Positions 36,938-44,206 of a stretch of 64,000 nt of DNA are shown here, in pieces. Source of the stretch: Udaeobacter sp963725505. Lineage in GTDB: Bacteria; Verrucomicrobiota; Verrucomicrobiia; Chthoniobacterales; UBA10450. Each line of letters starts with the position of its first letter. Within the stretch, counting starts at the first letter, position 1. The position numbers and the translations under genes were made by a program. Where the stretch lies: positions 21,672 through 85,671 of the forward strand of contig CAVRYN010000012.1 of assembly GCA_963725505.1 (NCBI GenBank), read 5' to 3'. The notes under the pieces are model-generated. The model was not told the origin of the DNA. It saw nothing but the letters and a program-made list of their open reading frames with translations, and made no database searches.

Positions 36938-37954
36938 ATGGACTCACTTTATCTCGTCGGCATCGCGGTGCTGGCGCTCATCGGGTTTGTGCTTGTAGTT
37001 GTTGTCTCGAAATACTTCATGACGTGGCTGCGGGCCCGTATTGCGAACGCACCAGTCAGCATCGGAAAAATGATCGGGATGAGCCTGCGCCGGGTGCCAG
37101 TCGGTTTGATTGTGGACAATCGCATCACGGCGGTGAAAGCGGGTCTCGATGTCCGGAGCGATCCGCTGGAAGCGCATTATCTGGCGGGCGGAGACGTGAG
37201 CCACGTGGTGCTCGCGTTAATCGCCGCTGACAAGGCGGGCATTTCGCTCGATTTCAATCGTGCCTGCGCCATCGACCTTGCTACGAAAGGAACTGGCAAA
37301 ACTGTCTTGGAAGCAGTGCGCACGAGTATCAATCCAAAAGTGATCGACGCGCCCAATCCGGCGATGGGTCGCACGACCATCGATGGAGTGGCGCAGGACG
37401 GCATCGGCGTAAAAGTCAAAGCGCGTGTGACGGTGCGCTCGCATCTCGATCGATTCGTCGGTGGCGCGACTGAGGAAACAATCATCGCCCGCGTCGGCGA
37501 AGGCATCGTCAGCGCAATCGGCTCCGCGCATTCCTACAAGGAAGTGCTGGAGAATCCAGATCGGATTTCCAAAACAGTTCTGGCCAAAGGGCTCGATAGC
37601 AATACAGCCTTTGAAATTCTTTCCATCGACATCGCAGATGTGGATGTCGGCGACAATATCGGCGCAAAATTGCAGACCGAACAAGCCGAGGCGGACAAAC
37701 GCGTCGCGCAGGCGAAAGCGGAGGTGCGCCGCGCAGCAGCTGTCGCTGTGGAGCAGGAGATGCGCGCCAAGACTCAGGAAATGCGAGCGAAAGTTGTCGA
37801 GGCCGAAGCGCTCGTCCCCCAGGCAATGGCAGACGCATTTCGCTCAGGCAACCTCGGTGTTATGGATTATGTCCGAATGAAAAATGTCCAGGCCGACACC
37901 TCGATGCGCGAATCGATCGCTGGCGGAGACAAGCCGCGGACGGATGGAACGTGA
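36938..37954 (+). CDS. floA: FloA flotillin-like protein
   Basis: A 338-residue scaffold of membrane microdomains, of the YqfA/FloA family. It opens with a membrane hairpin (VGIAVLALIGFVLVVVVSKY). The SPFH-type domain follows, including VGLIVDNRITAVKAGLDVRS, HYLAGGDVSHVVLALIAADK and ARVGEGIVSAIGSAHSYKEV. A long coiled-coil with VAQAKAEVRRAAAVAVEQEM and the C-terminal MADAFRSGNLGVMDYVRMKN end is typical. NfeD, its usual partner, is not adjacent. Length and motifs fit a functional gene. Confidence 0.93.
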   Translation: MDSLYLVGIAVLALIGFVLVVVVSKYFMTWLRARIANAPVSIGKMIGMSLRRVPVGLIVDNRITAVKAGLDVRSDPLEAHYLAGGDVSHVVLALIAADKAGISLDFNRACAIDLATKGTGKTVLEAVRTSINPKVIDAPNPAMGRTTIDGVAQDGIGVKVKARVTVRSHLDRFVGGATEETIIARVGEGIVSAIGSAHSYKEVLENPDRISKTVLAKGLDSNTAFEILSIDIADVDVGDNIGAKLQTEQAEADKRVAQAKAEVRRAAAVAVEQEMRAKTQEMRAKVVEAEALVPQAMADAFRSGNLGVMDYVRMKNVQADTSMRESIAGGDKPRTDGT

Positions 37955-37998
37955 TTTGTTGAAGCGCTAAAGCGGTTGAACCGGGTGAGCGTTGTCGT

Positions 37999-38091
37999 TG
38001 TCATGTTGAGCGAAGTGAAACATCTCAGATTGTTGCGTTAGAATTTGTCGCAGGAATTGAGCAGAGATTCTTCGCTTCACTCAGAATGACA
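37999..38091. repeat. Dispersed palindromic repeat, copy 2
   Basis: Second copy of the element at 24,848-24,942. The arms read TGTCATGTTGAGCGAAGTGA and TTCGCTTCACTCAGAATGAC with a different centre. The arms have changed at single positions but still pair, partly through G-U pairs, which suggests a conserved folded form. It lies between floA and the next gene. Confidence 0.7.
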
Positions 38092-38134
38092 ATGCCCTTT
38101 GACAACAATTTAACGATTTAACTGCAACTAACCA

Positions 38135-38779
38135 ATGCTCGCGGCCCATCTCGAGAATCTGCTTTTCCTTCTGCTTCTGGCCCTCGCCGGCTTGTTCCAG
38201 TTGCTAGGGCGAGCGGCACGCAAGACGAGCGGAGATGATGAAGAGTCAACGCCAAGACCTGCGCCGCGAATGCCGAAGCCAATTCCACGCGCACCGGCAG
38301 AATCGGATGAAGAACGCATTCGCAAATTCCTGGAAGCTCTTGGCCAACCGGCTGCATCAAGGCCGCCTCCGCCTGTGGCGCCTCGCACAGACATTCCACC
38401 CAGACCGCTGGCGCCGGTGCAGCCACCTCTGGCCCGAGCGTGGAAAGTAATCCGAGAAGAACGACGCAAGCCCGACGTCATTCGAAGAGGGAGTCCTCCG
38501 CGTGAAACTGCGAGACGCGTGGAGAAAATATTCCCGCCAGCGATAACGGGTGCGCCTGCGTTCGAAGTTCACGATGGACCGTTACCGATCGAACCGCCGC
38601 CGATTATCAAGACGCCAGTGGAAGCTTACGCAGCAGCCACGCGTCCAGTCCGCAAAGAGGCAGAGTTGAAAACAGACATCGCTACCTTGCTTGCATCGAA
38701 ATCCGGTTTGCGCGACGCAATCATTCTACGCGAAATTTTCGGGCCGCCCCGAAGCATGCAACCTCTGGATCTACTGTAG
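38135..38779 (+). CDS. Hypothetical protein with N-terminal helix and Pro-rich middle (214 aa)
   Basis: A membrane helix at residues ~6-25 (ENLLFLLLLALAGLFQLLG) precedes a long Pro/Arg-rich stretch with several PPP runs and a charged ending that includes LKTDIATLLASKSGLRDAII and LREIFGPPRSMQPLDLL. The C-terminal 40 residues look like a small helical interaction motif. I do not recognise a family. The stop codon lies inside a palindromic repeat (38,775-38,856). Being next to floA on the same strand, it may be a partner in membrane microdomains; this is inferred. Confidence 0.6.
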   Translation: MLAAHLENLLFLLLLALAGLFQLLGRAARKTSGDDEESTPRPAPRMPKPIPRAPAESDEERIRKFLEALGQPAASRPPPPVAPRTDIPPRPLAPVQPPLARAWKVIREERRKPDVIRRGSPPRETARRVEKIFPPAITGAPAFEVHDGPLPIEPPPIIKTPVEAYAAATRPVRKEAELKTDIATLLASKSGLRDAIILREIFGPPRSMQPLDLL

Positions 38780-38856
38780 CCGTCGCCCTGTGGGCGACGC
38801 GACCCTCAGCGTGCGAGCGGCAGCGGCGGCAGGCTTCGCACAGCGAAGCCGCTACA
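38775..38856. repeat. TGTAGC...GCTACA palindromic repeat
   Basis: An imperfect inverted repeat with ends TGTAGC and GCTACA, and inner arms GTCGCCCTGTGGGCGAC and GGCTTCGCACAGCGAAGCC. It is one of at least three related elements in this window (others near 45,703 and 55,499) and overlaps the stop codon of the preceding gene. REP-like, possibly a transcription terminator. Confidence 0.65.
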
Positions 38857-39004
38857 GCTGACAAGCGGTTAAAAATCGCCTACGATCGGCCTGATGGACG
38901 ATTCGTGCAGAAATTTGCGAGGTCGAGGCGACCAAACCAGCTTTTGAATCCGAACCGAACCTTTGATCGTTTCTCGGTTTCTCCCCGGAAGGAAGTCAAA
39001 AACC

Positions 39005-39229
39005 GTGGACATCTACGTATACATGCAGGGCCAACGACGCGGGCCTTACGAAAAGGCGCAACTGGAAGAAATGTGGAACCGCGGCCAACTTCCTAAGGAC
39101 ACGTTGTATTGGCACGACGGTATGTCCAAGTGGGCGGTGATCTCTGATCTGTTCGCAAACACCAGAATGCCGCCTCCTTTGTCTATGGACACCGGCAACG
39201 CCGAATCGATGACGTTTCCCGCCGCATAA
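39005..39229 (+). CDS. GYF_2-type domain small protein
   Basis: A 74-residue protein read from GTG 39005, which has GGAAGGAAG upstream at good spacing; an upstream ATG at 38963 gives extra residues without a ribosome site. It begins DIYVYMQGQRRGPYEKAQLE, continues with LPKDTLYWHDGMSKWAVISD and ends in a Pro-rich tail. The GPY, then QLEEMW, then GxLPxDTLxW order is that of the GYF_2 domain, usually a protein-interaction module joined to membrane domains. Here it stands alone. Confidence 0.72.
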   Translation: MDIYVYMQGQRRGPYEKAQLEEMWNRGQLPKDTLYWHDGMSKWAVISDLFANTRMPPPLSMDTGNAESMTFPAA

Positions 39230-39319
39230 TGAATGCGGATCACCGCATGTGAGTAGCCAAGAAAATTGTTTCTGCTTCGAAATCGGTGGTGCGTGCCGTC
39301 CGGCCACGTTAAACCAGGC

Positions 39320-39670
39320 TCAGCTCGCGGCCAGCGCAGCATCTACATCTGGGAAAATCTGAAATATTTGATCAAGTCGCGAACTTTCGAAAATCGAGCG
39401 CATGGTTTCGTGCAGACCAGTCAGAAAAAACTTGCCACCATAGGCTTCAACCTTTTGCATGGCTAGAATAAGCGCTGCCAGGCCCGAGCTATCGATGTAA
39501 GTCGCGCGGGAAAGATCTATCACTATCCGCTCCGGCTGTTTCTCGGTCATTGCGTTAAGTGACTCTGTGACAGCAGGCGAAACGTGCAGATCGATTTCGC
39601 CTGTAAGCGGCAGGACATTCGGGCGGTGTTGACGCGGCACCGGAGTGGCTGGGAAAGCGCTTTTGTTCAT
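39320..39670 (-). CDS. STAS-domain anti-sigma factor antagonist
   Basis: A 116-residue single STAS domain, of the SpoIIAA/RsbV type. LPLTGEIDLHVSPAVTESLN starts the domain. The likely phosphorylated serine is in ATYIDSSGLAALILAMQKVE, and GGKFFLTGLHETMRSIFESS closes it. Such proteins bind an anti-sigma kinase and release a sigma factor or control a phosphatase. No partner kinase is adjacent, so the pathway is not visible here. Confidence 0.87.
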   Translation of the reverse strand: MNKSAFPATPVPRQHRPNVLPLTGEIDLHVSPAVTESLNAMTEKQPERIVIDLSRATYIDSSGLAALILAMQKVEAYGGKFFLTGLHETMRSIFESSRLDQIFQIFPDVDAALAAS

Positions 39671-40131
39671 TTAATTCCTTCAATCGTGAATGCATCACCA
39701 TCCGGGCGTATCGATTATGTTTTTCACATCGGAAAGATCATCCGCGATGCGCGTCAGCAATCCAGATTGTTCGCCGGTTGGAATCAATCGCCGATACGCA
39801 GCCCAACTCCAACCGGCTTTGCTGAGATTGTCAGCGATGATTTCCCATTACTTTTTCACACATAAAGAGAATGCTCGGTTTGATGCGCCTTGCGGTGCGA
39901 TGGCCAAGCAAAACCCTGCCGCCCTTGATGCGAAAACCCTTATCATCTTTGCTCTCCACACAGCAATTACAAGAATCTCGTTAGCGCATGAGCACGCTGG
40001 CGAGTTCAGAGAGTGGTGAGCGATCCCGTTTGGGATTTCGAGCCGAACAAAAAGCCGCCACGATGCCGCCGACGATGAGCGATTCTCACCGGCGGTGGCA
40101 TCAGATCTCCGAATTAATCGAGCACGCGAAA
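39671..40131. other. Intergenic region with a degenerate small-protein copy
   Basis: About 460 bases without a gene I trust. The part 39,738-39,853 holds a decayed copy of a small protein family on the minus strand (separate entry). The remainder has short open frames on both strands that lack ribosome sites or family motifs. Confidence 0.5.
39738..39853 (-). pseudogene. Decayed copy of NLSKAGWSW small-protein family
   Basis: On the minus strand the DNA encodes WEIIADNLSKAGWSW and then, after a one-base change, a frame with the family's later segment (close to RRTIWIADAHRG). It has lost the ATG and reaches a TGA soon after. A better-kept copy lies at 46,630-46,767, and a third remnant at 40,718-40,816. 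The high identity of the conserved part shows common origin. Function unknown. Confidence 0.6.
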
Positions 40132-40581
40132 TTACTTCAGCGTAATTTCGCGCATAAGCTTGGTGCCGATGATCTCGCGAATATCGAGGCGTTTCACTGC
40201 CATCGCCTGCTGTTGATCGGTTGTGCCCACGACTTTTCTGGCGATCGGATCGAACTTTTCGCGCCCGTTATCGAGCGCGGCCATGTTCTTCGATTCCACC
40301 ATTATCAGGATGTCGAAGTCCTGCGATGTGGCGGCGTTGCCGAGCAGGATCTTGTAATCGAGGACTAGATTCTGCTTCTTCGCTTCCTCAAGCGTGCCTC
40401 TCAATGTCTTGGCGAGGCCTTTGAGGTATTCATCGGTCATGCCGGACTTGGTTTTGACCATCGTGACGTTCCAGACCGGGCCTTCGGTATAAGGCGCATC
40501 GCTCTGTGCGGAGCACAGACTTGCAACGCAGAGCGAAAGCGCAGCGAGCGCGACGATTTGTAGTTTCTTTGTGATTTTCAT
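40132..40581 (-). CDS. Exported hypothetical protein (149 aa)
   Basis: Signal peptide (LQIVALAALSLCVASLCSAQ, cut likely after Ala-Gln) followed by a ~120-residue domain with alternating strands and helices: VWNVTMVKTKSGMTDEYLKG, VLDYKILLGNAATSQDFDIL, and AALDNGREKFDPIARKVVGT. The layout could be a dimeric alpha+beta barrel, but I cannot name the family. It is monocistronic. Confidence 0.6.
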   Translation of the reverse strand: MKITKKLQIVALAALSLCVASLCSAQSDAPYTEGPVWNVTMVKTKSGMTDEYLKGLAKTLRGTLEEAKKQNLVLDYKILLGNAATSQDFDILIMVESKNMAALDNGREKFDPIARKVVGTTDQQQAMAVKRLDIREIIGTKLMREITLK

Positions 40582-41039
40582 TAGGAGCTAACTTTCTTGG
40601 TTTGGGTTGCTATCGAAGCTGAGACTTGAGCCGTTCTTGCGAATCGTAAATCTCACTCAGCGAGCGGTTAGACAACCAGAACGGCATTTCGTTTGAGAAA
40701 TTCCGGTACTCAATGGCGACGCGATGTGCGCCAGCAACGAAGATCGTTCGGCCGCGAGGACCCACTCCTGAGACGGAGCCCTAACTCCAACCAGCGATGC
40801 TGAGATTGTCTATAGCTTTACGGATTGTTGAGAACGCAAGCAGGTGCGCATACGTAAACGTGTGCCTTTAGGCCGTCAAACAGCGTAAACCTGTATGCTT
40901 ACTCGTAAACACAAGTAGATCGCAGAGCATAACGAACCCCTAGACTGAAAAAGGCTTCTATTACCCTGTTAGCGCGCTCCGGACCAATCAGGCCGTGATG
41001 ATTTGCGCCTCTCAATGCTTCCTATACTCTGAACAAATC
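40582..41039. other. Intergenic region with a degenerate small-protein copy
   Basis: About 460 bases between divergent genes. The span 40,718-40,816 carries a minus-strand remnant of the same small-protein family, with an in-frame stop. Upstream of 41,040 there are short repeats of GTAAAC at 40,855-40,915, including GCATACGTAAACGTGTGC, an imperfect palindrome that could be an operator. This is only a suggestion. Confidence 0.35.
40718..40816 (-). pseudogene. Remnant of NLSKAGWSW small-protein family with stop codon
   Basis: Minus-strand translation gives DNLSIAGWS, a TAG stop where tryptophan is expected, then GSVSG and GRTIFVAGAHR. This is the same family as the copies at 39,738-39,853 and 46,630-46,767. 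The later divergence and the stop suggest an older insertion. Confidence 0.55.
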
Positions 41040-42053
41040 ATGATTGCGCCGGAACGCGAACAATTCCTCCAGCGCCTAGCTGTGTTCGGCGATCTCGAGG
41101 CCGGCGAGCTCCGCGCGCTTGCCGAGGTCGCCCAGGTCGTCCAGTTCCCCGCCTCGGCGCTCATCTTCCGGGAAGGCGAAGCCGGCGACTGCGCCTACGT
41201 TGTCGTCCGGGGTTCGCTGGAGGTCTTCGCCATCGATCGGAACGGTGACGAAGTCGTCCTGGCGCAGCTCAAGGAGCTCGACCATGTCGGTGAGCAGTCG
41301 TTGTTACCCGGCCGCTCAGGCCGTCGCAACGCGAGCCTTCGCGCGTGTGAGGACACCACGCTCCTCCGAATCCCCAAGGCGGAATTCCAGAAGATCCTCA
41401 CGCAGCGACAGACACTGAAAGACCTGTTGTCCGCGACAGGCCAGCAGCAGGTCCGAGCGAACGTGATCCGCACTACGAGGTTGGCCCGGATGTGGGCGCT
41501 CTTCATGTTCATTAACGGCTTCATCAGTATCGGTATCCTCTGTGGGCTGGCGATGGTCTTCCGGACGCCGTTCATTTTTCCATCGCTCGGGGCCACCGCG
41601 TTCCTGGTGTTCTTCACGCCCACGACTCCCGCGGCGAGTCCGCGGAACGCGCTGTGCGGTCACGCAATCGGTATCGCCTGCGGATACGCATCGCTGTGGA
41701 TGACAGGGTTACAGTATGCCGGGCCGGCCATCGTCACGGAACTGGGCTGGGCGAGGATCCTGGCCGCGGCTCTCTCCCTGGCGACGACGGGAGCGCTGAT
41801 GATTCGCCTGAACGTTCCGCATCCTCCGGCGGCGGCGACGACGTTGATCGTTTCCCTTGGCGTGGTGAGCAGGCCCGCGTACCTCGTCGTCCTTGAGGCC
41901 GCAGTCGGTCTGCTCGTGGGACAGGCGATCATCATCAATCGACTGACCGGTGTGAGGTACCCGTTCTGGGCCAGCGTCCCGGCGCCGAAGATCGGCGTGC
42001 TGGCCAGCCGAGGCGCGCTGCAGCGGTTCACGCGGTTCCTCTGGCTCGGTTGA
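41040..42053 (+). CDS. Cyclic nucleotide-binding domain fused to an HPP-family membrane domain
   Basis: A 337-residue two-domain protein. Residues ~5-125 form a cNMP-binding fold: FLQRLAVFGDLEAGELRALA, then the phosphate-binding core FREGEAGDCAYVVVRGSLEV, and HVGEQSLLPGRSGRRNASLR. From ~165 four to six membrane helices follow, with PFIFPSLGATAFLVFFTPTT and the NVPHPPAAATTLIVSLGVVS segment that contains the signature His-Pro-Pro. HPP proteins are transport-type membrane proteins (nitrite in chloroplasts). I use ATG 41040; an ATG 45 bases upstream is possible. The architecture suggests a ligand-gated transporter. Confidence 0.8.
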   Translation: MIAPEREQFLQRLAVFGDLEAGELRALAEVAQVVQFPASALIFREGEAGDCAYVVVRGSLEVFAIDRNGDEVVLAQLKELDHVGEQSLLPGRSGRRNASLRACEDTTLLRIPKAEFQKILTQRQTLKDLLSATGQQQVRANVIRTTRLARMWALFMFINGFISIGILCGLAMVFRTPFIFPSLGATAFLVFFTPTTPAASPRNALCGHAIGIACGYASLWMTGLQYAGPAIVTELGWARILAAALSLATTGALMIRLNVPHPPAAATTLIVSLGVVSRPAYLVVLEAAVGLLVGQAIIINRLTGVRYPFWASVPAPKIGVLASRGALQRFTRFLWLG

Positions 42054-42128
42054 TGCCTCGCGATCGACTGGCGTGATCAGCTAATCGCGGCAGCTGGTCA
42101 TTAACCGGCTTTCCTTGATTGTCAGCGC

Positions 42129-42416
42129 TCAATCGTGAGCTTTGATCGGCCCTTCTATAATCTCGGGTTTCTGCGTGATAAGTTTAGACAGATGCTCTTG
42201 GACGTAGTCCGCAGCCAGGTGCACTGACTCATCTGCGCCGGCTTTGTCCCTAAAGACGCTGACGGACGCGCCCTCGCCCTTACCAGTATCAAGCCAATAG
42301 TAGCGCACAAATCCCTTCGCTTTTTTAACGATGGGCACGAAGTCCTCGCGTACCCGGCGATCGATCTCTGCACTGTCCTTCGGATTAAAGTGGTAGTGGC
42401 GTATGACGGCGAACAT
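42129..42416 (-). CDS. Antibiotic biosynthesis monooxygenase-fold protein
   Basis: A 95-residue protein: FAVIRHYHFNPKDSAEIDRR, VKKAKGFVRYYWLDTGKGEG and SVFRDKAGADESVHLAADYV, the ABM-type ferredoxin-like fold. Such proteins form dimers and act as cofactor-free oxygenases or as heme degraders, but many have unknown function. It lies between the cNMP-HPP gene and small ORFs on the other strand. Confidence 0.72.
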   Translation of the reverse strand: MFAVIRHYHFNPKDSAEIDRRVREDFVPIVKKAKGFVRYYWLDTGKGEGASVSVFRDKAGADESVHLAADYVQEHLSKLITQKPEIIEGPIKAHD

Positions 42417-42612
42417 GATGTTTCTCCTTAGCTTAAATTTTTGCGGTTTGTAACTCTATTTCTCGGATTCGTCTGCGGCGCCGCTCGTGTCAATCCTGAA
42501 TTGCTGATTTCAAGTTCAATAAATGCCCGTAGCTTTTTATCCGCTTTTGCATTTTTCCTCGTAACCTCGCGCCGGATTTCCCGCATTACGTCAGTGGAAA
42601 GGAATTTGAAAA

Positions 42613-42777
42613 ATGAAAACCTTTATTGTTTATGATTTGGATTCACAAATACCCGTTGCTGTTGGCGAACAAGTAAGCGCCGAAACCGCGCGATATTGTG
42701 CAAGCGAGGCAACTGGGATTTTCTACGCAAACCTTTTGGCAGAAGAAATTGACCTGGAAAAACCAGTTACCTACTGA
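42613..42777 (+). CDS. Small hypothetical protein (54 aa)
   Basis: An ATG with AAAGGA upstream opens 54 codons: MKTFIVYDLDSQIPVAVGEQ, then a helix rich in Ala and acid residues, ending EEIDLEKPVTY. The strong ribosome site and the compact acidic composition support translation, but no family is recognised. It lies just before another small secreted-protein ORF. Confidence 0.45.
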   Translation: MKTFIVYDLDSQIPVAVGEQVSAETARYCASEATGIFYANLLAEEIDLEKPVTY

Positions 42778-42796
42778 ACCACAATGGGAAACGTCT

Positions 42797-42973
42797 ATGA
42801 AGGTATTCCTGCCAACAAAAATGACGTGTGCGGTAGTGTCTGCACTCATTTCCATTGCGTTCTTGCCTCAAGCATTCGCAGTTTTACGACCGCTTGTTCC
42901 AGCCAAACCCGAGCCGCCATTTAACGGCGAACCCATTATCATAGAAGAGGATTCGGTGGCCGGAACTGTTTGA
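42797..42973 (+). CDS. Small exported protein (58 aa)
   Basis: A signal peptide (MTCAVVSALISIAFLPQAFA) followed by a short Pro/Glu-rich tail with KPEPPFNGEPIIIEEDS. The ATG at 42797 is preferred; the frame is also open upstream but there it overlaps the 54-residue ORF. A mature peptide of about 35 residues would be secreted. Function unknown. Confidence 0.45.
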   Translation: MKVFLPTKMTCAVVSALISIAFLPQAFAVLRPLVPAKPEPPFNGEPIIIEEDSVAGTV

Positions 42974-43045
42974 GGTTCACCTTTGATTTCGTAGCTTCAG
43001 GCTTTTTCTCGCCCGCGCGTCAGCTTGCCCTGACAATGCGAGCCC

Positions 43046-44206
43046 TTACATCTTCAGTGCAGCGCGCAGATGCGGGACGAGACGTTTACTGAATTCCACC
43101 GAATCGCCAGCAGATAAGTGCGACCATTCGGGACAGTTAAACGCAGAGAGCTCCGGAAAGTCAGAGTAATAAATTCCGTGCGCGCCGGTCATTTTCAAAA
43201 GCGGATCCCAAGTTCTTTCCCGTGGCGTGATCCGGTCCTCGAGCTCCTTCAACCCACCGGCGTTGGGAAACCGGACGAAAACAATGTTTCCACCGCGCGA
43301 TCGAATTTTTTCGATGGCAGCGGTCACGTCAGCAAAACGCTTTTGGATTGCTTCATTCATTTCGCGAAGAAAAACATCTTTCGGCACGTAAGTAGGTGGC
43401 GGCGGCGGCGTGAAGAGCGGAATCCAGATCTGTTGGATCTTTTTCGCTAATTCGCTCCCGGGTTCAGCGCATTTCTCCCACATTCGTGCGCGACGTTCTC
43501 GATCTTCAGTTTGAAAGTAGGGCGGAAAACGCGGAGGCACCAACGCACCGGGCCGATTCGGGATCGGCAATTGGTTTAAAAGCGCTTCGAGACTTAAATC
43601 ATCAGGCTTTAAAAATGCGACATGCTCTTCCAGCGGCATTGCGAGATATTCGCTGACACGCTGGGCGGGCGTCTGATTGTGAAACCGCTTTACTCCTTTT
43701 TCGGCACGGTCCATCGGCGGAGAGCCCGGCGGCGCGAAAAACAAATACGGGACAACGCTACAAATGATGGTGCCGTGAAAATTTTTGTCATTCGCGAGAT
43801 CGGCCAACGCAGGCCAAGCGGTCGAGCCAGCCATGGCAAGTTGAATCGGTCGTTTGCCCAACCCCTTTTGGAATTCATCCAGGTCGACATCGAACCAGGC
43901 GCGAGAATCGCCGATAATCACAATGGATTCCGGCGCAACAATACGCCGGCGCAGCGTCCACAGATCCTCGTTATCATTGAGCGTCGGGGCGTAGCCAAGC
44001 GAGCGGCAGTATAACTCCCACGCCGTGGTCGCAGCGATTACAACGATGGTCACAACAACGGCGATTCCGCGCCAGGGCGCAGGCGGAATCGGGCGCTCAA
44101 ATTCCAGAGGTGGACCGCCGTGAATCTGTTCCTCCCGCGAAGGTTTGCGGAAAAACAAGCGCGGTAGCCGGAGCCGTTCCTTAAAATTGGAAATAGATGA
44201 ACGCAT
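43046..44206 (-). CDS. SGNH/AlgX-like acetylation partner with membrane anchor
   Basis: A 386-residue protein anchored by a helix (WRGIAVVVTIVVIAATTAWE) near residues 45-65. The catalytic serine lies in SIVIIGDSRAWFDVDLDEFQ (GDS motif). Near the end, FNCPEWSHLSAGDSVEFSKR likely supplies the His. This is the architecture of periplasmic partners of MBOAT proteins (DltD, AlgJ, AlgX types). It overlaps the MBOAT gene by 26 bases, and together they probably add acetyl groups to an exopolysaccharide or cell-wall glycan. Confidence 0.75.
   Translation of the reverse strand: MRSSISNFKERLRLPRLFFRKPSREEQIHGGPPLEFERPIPPAPWRGIAVVVTIVVIAATTAWELYCRSLGYAPTLNDNEDLWTLRRRIVAPESIVIIGDSRAWFDVDLDEFQKGLGKRPIQLAMAGSTAWPALADLANDKNFHGTIICSVVPYLFFAPPGSPPMDRAEKGVKRFHNQTPAQRVSEYLAMPLEEHVAFLKPDDLSLEALLNQLPIPNRPGALVPPRFPPYFQTEDRERRARMWEKCAEPGSELAKKIQQIWIPLFTPPPPPTYVPKDVFLREMNEAIQKRFADVTAAIEKIRSRGGNIVFVRFPNAGGLKELEDRITPRERTWDPLLKMTGAHGIYYSDFPELSAFNCPEWSHLSAGDSVEFSKRLVPHLRAALKM

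Noticed and set aside
39690..40019. Plus-strand 109-codon frame
   Set aside because: Runs through the decayed small-protein copy on the other strand; no motif or start signal.
40855..40915. Repeated GTAAAC motifs as a possible CRISPR or iteron array
   Set aside because: Only three short, irregularly spaced motifs; no repeat-spacer structure.
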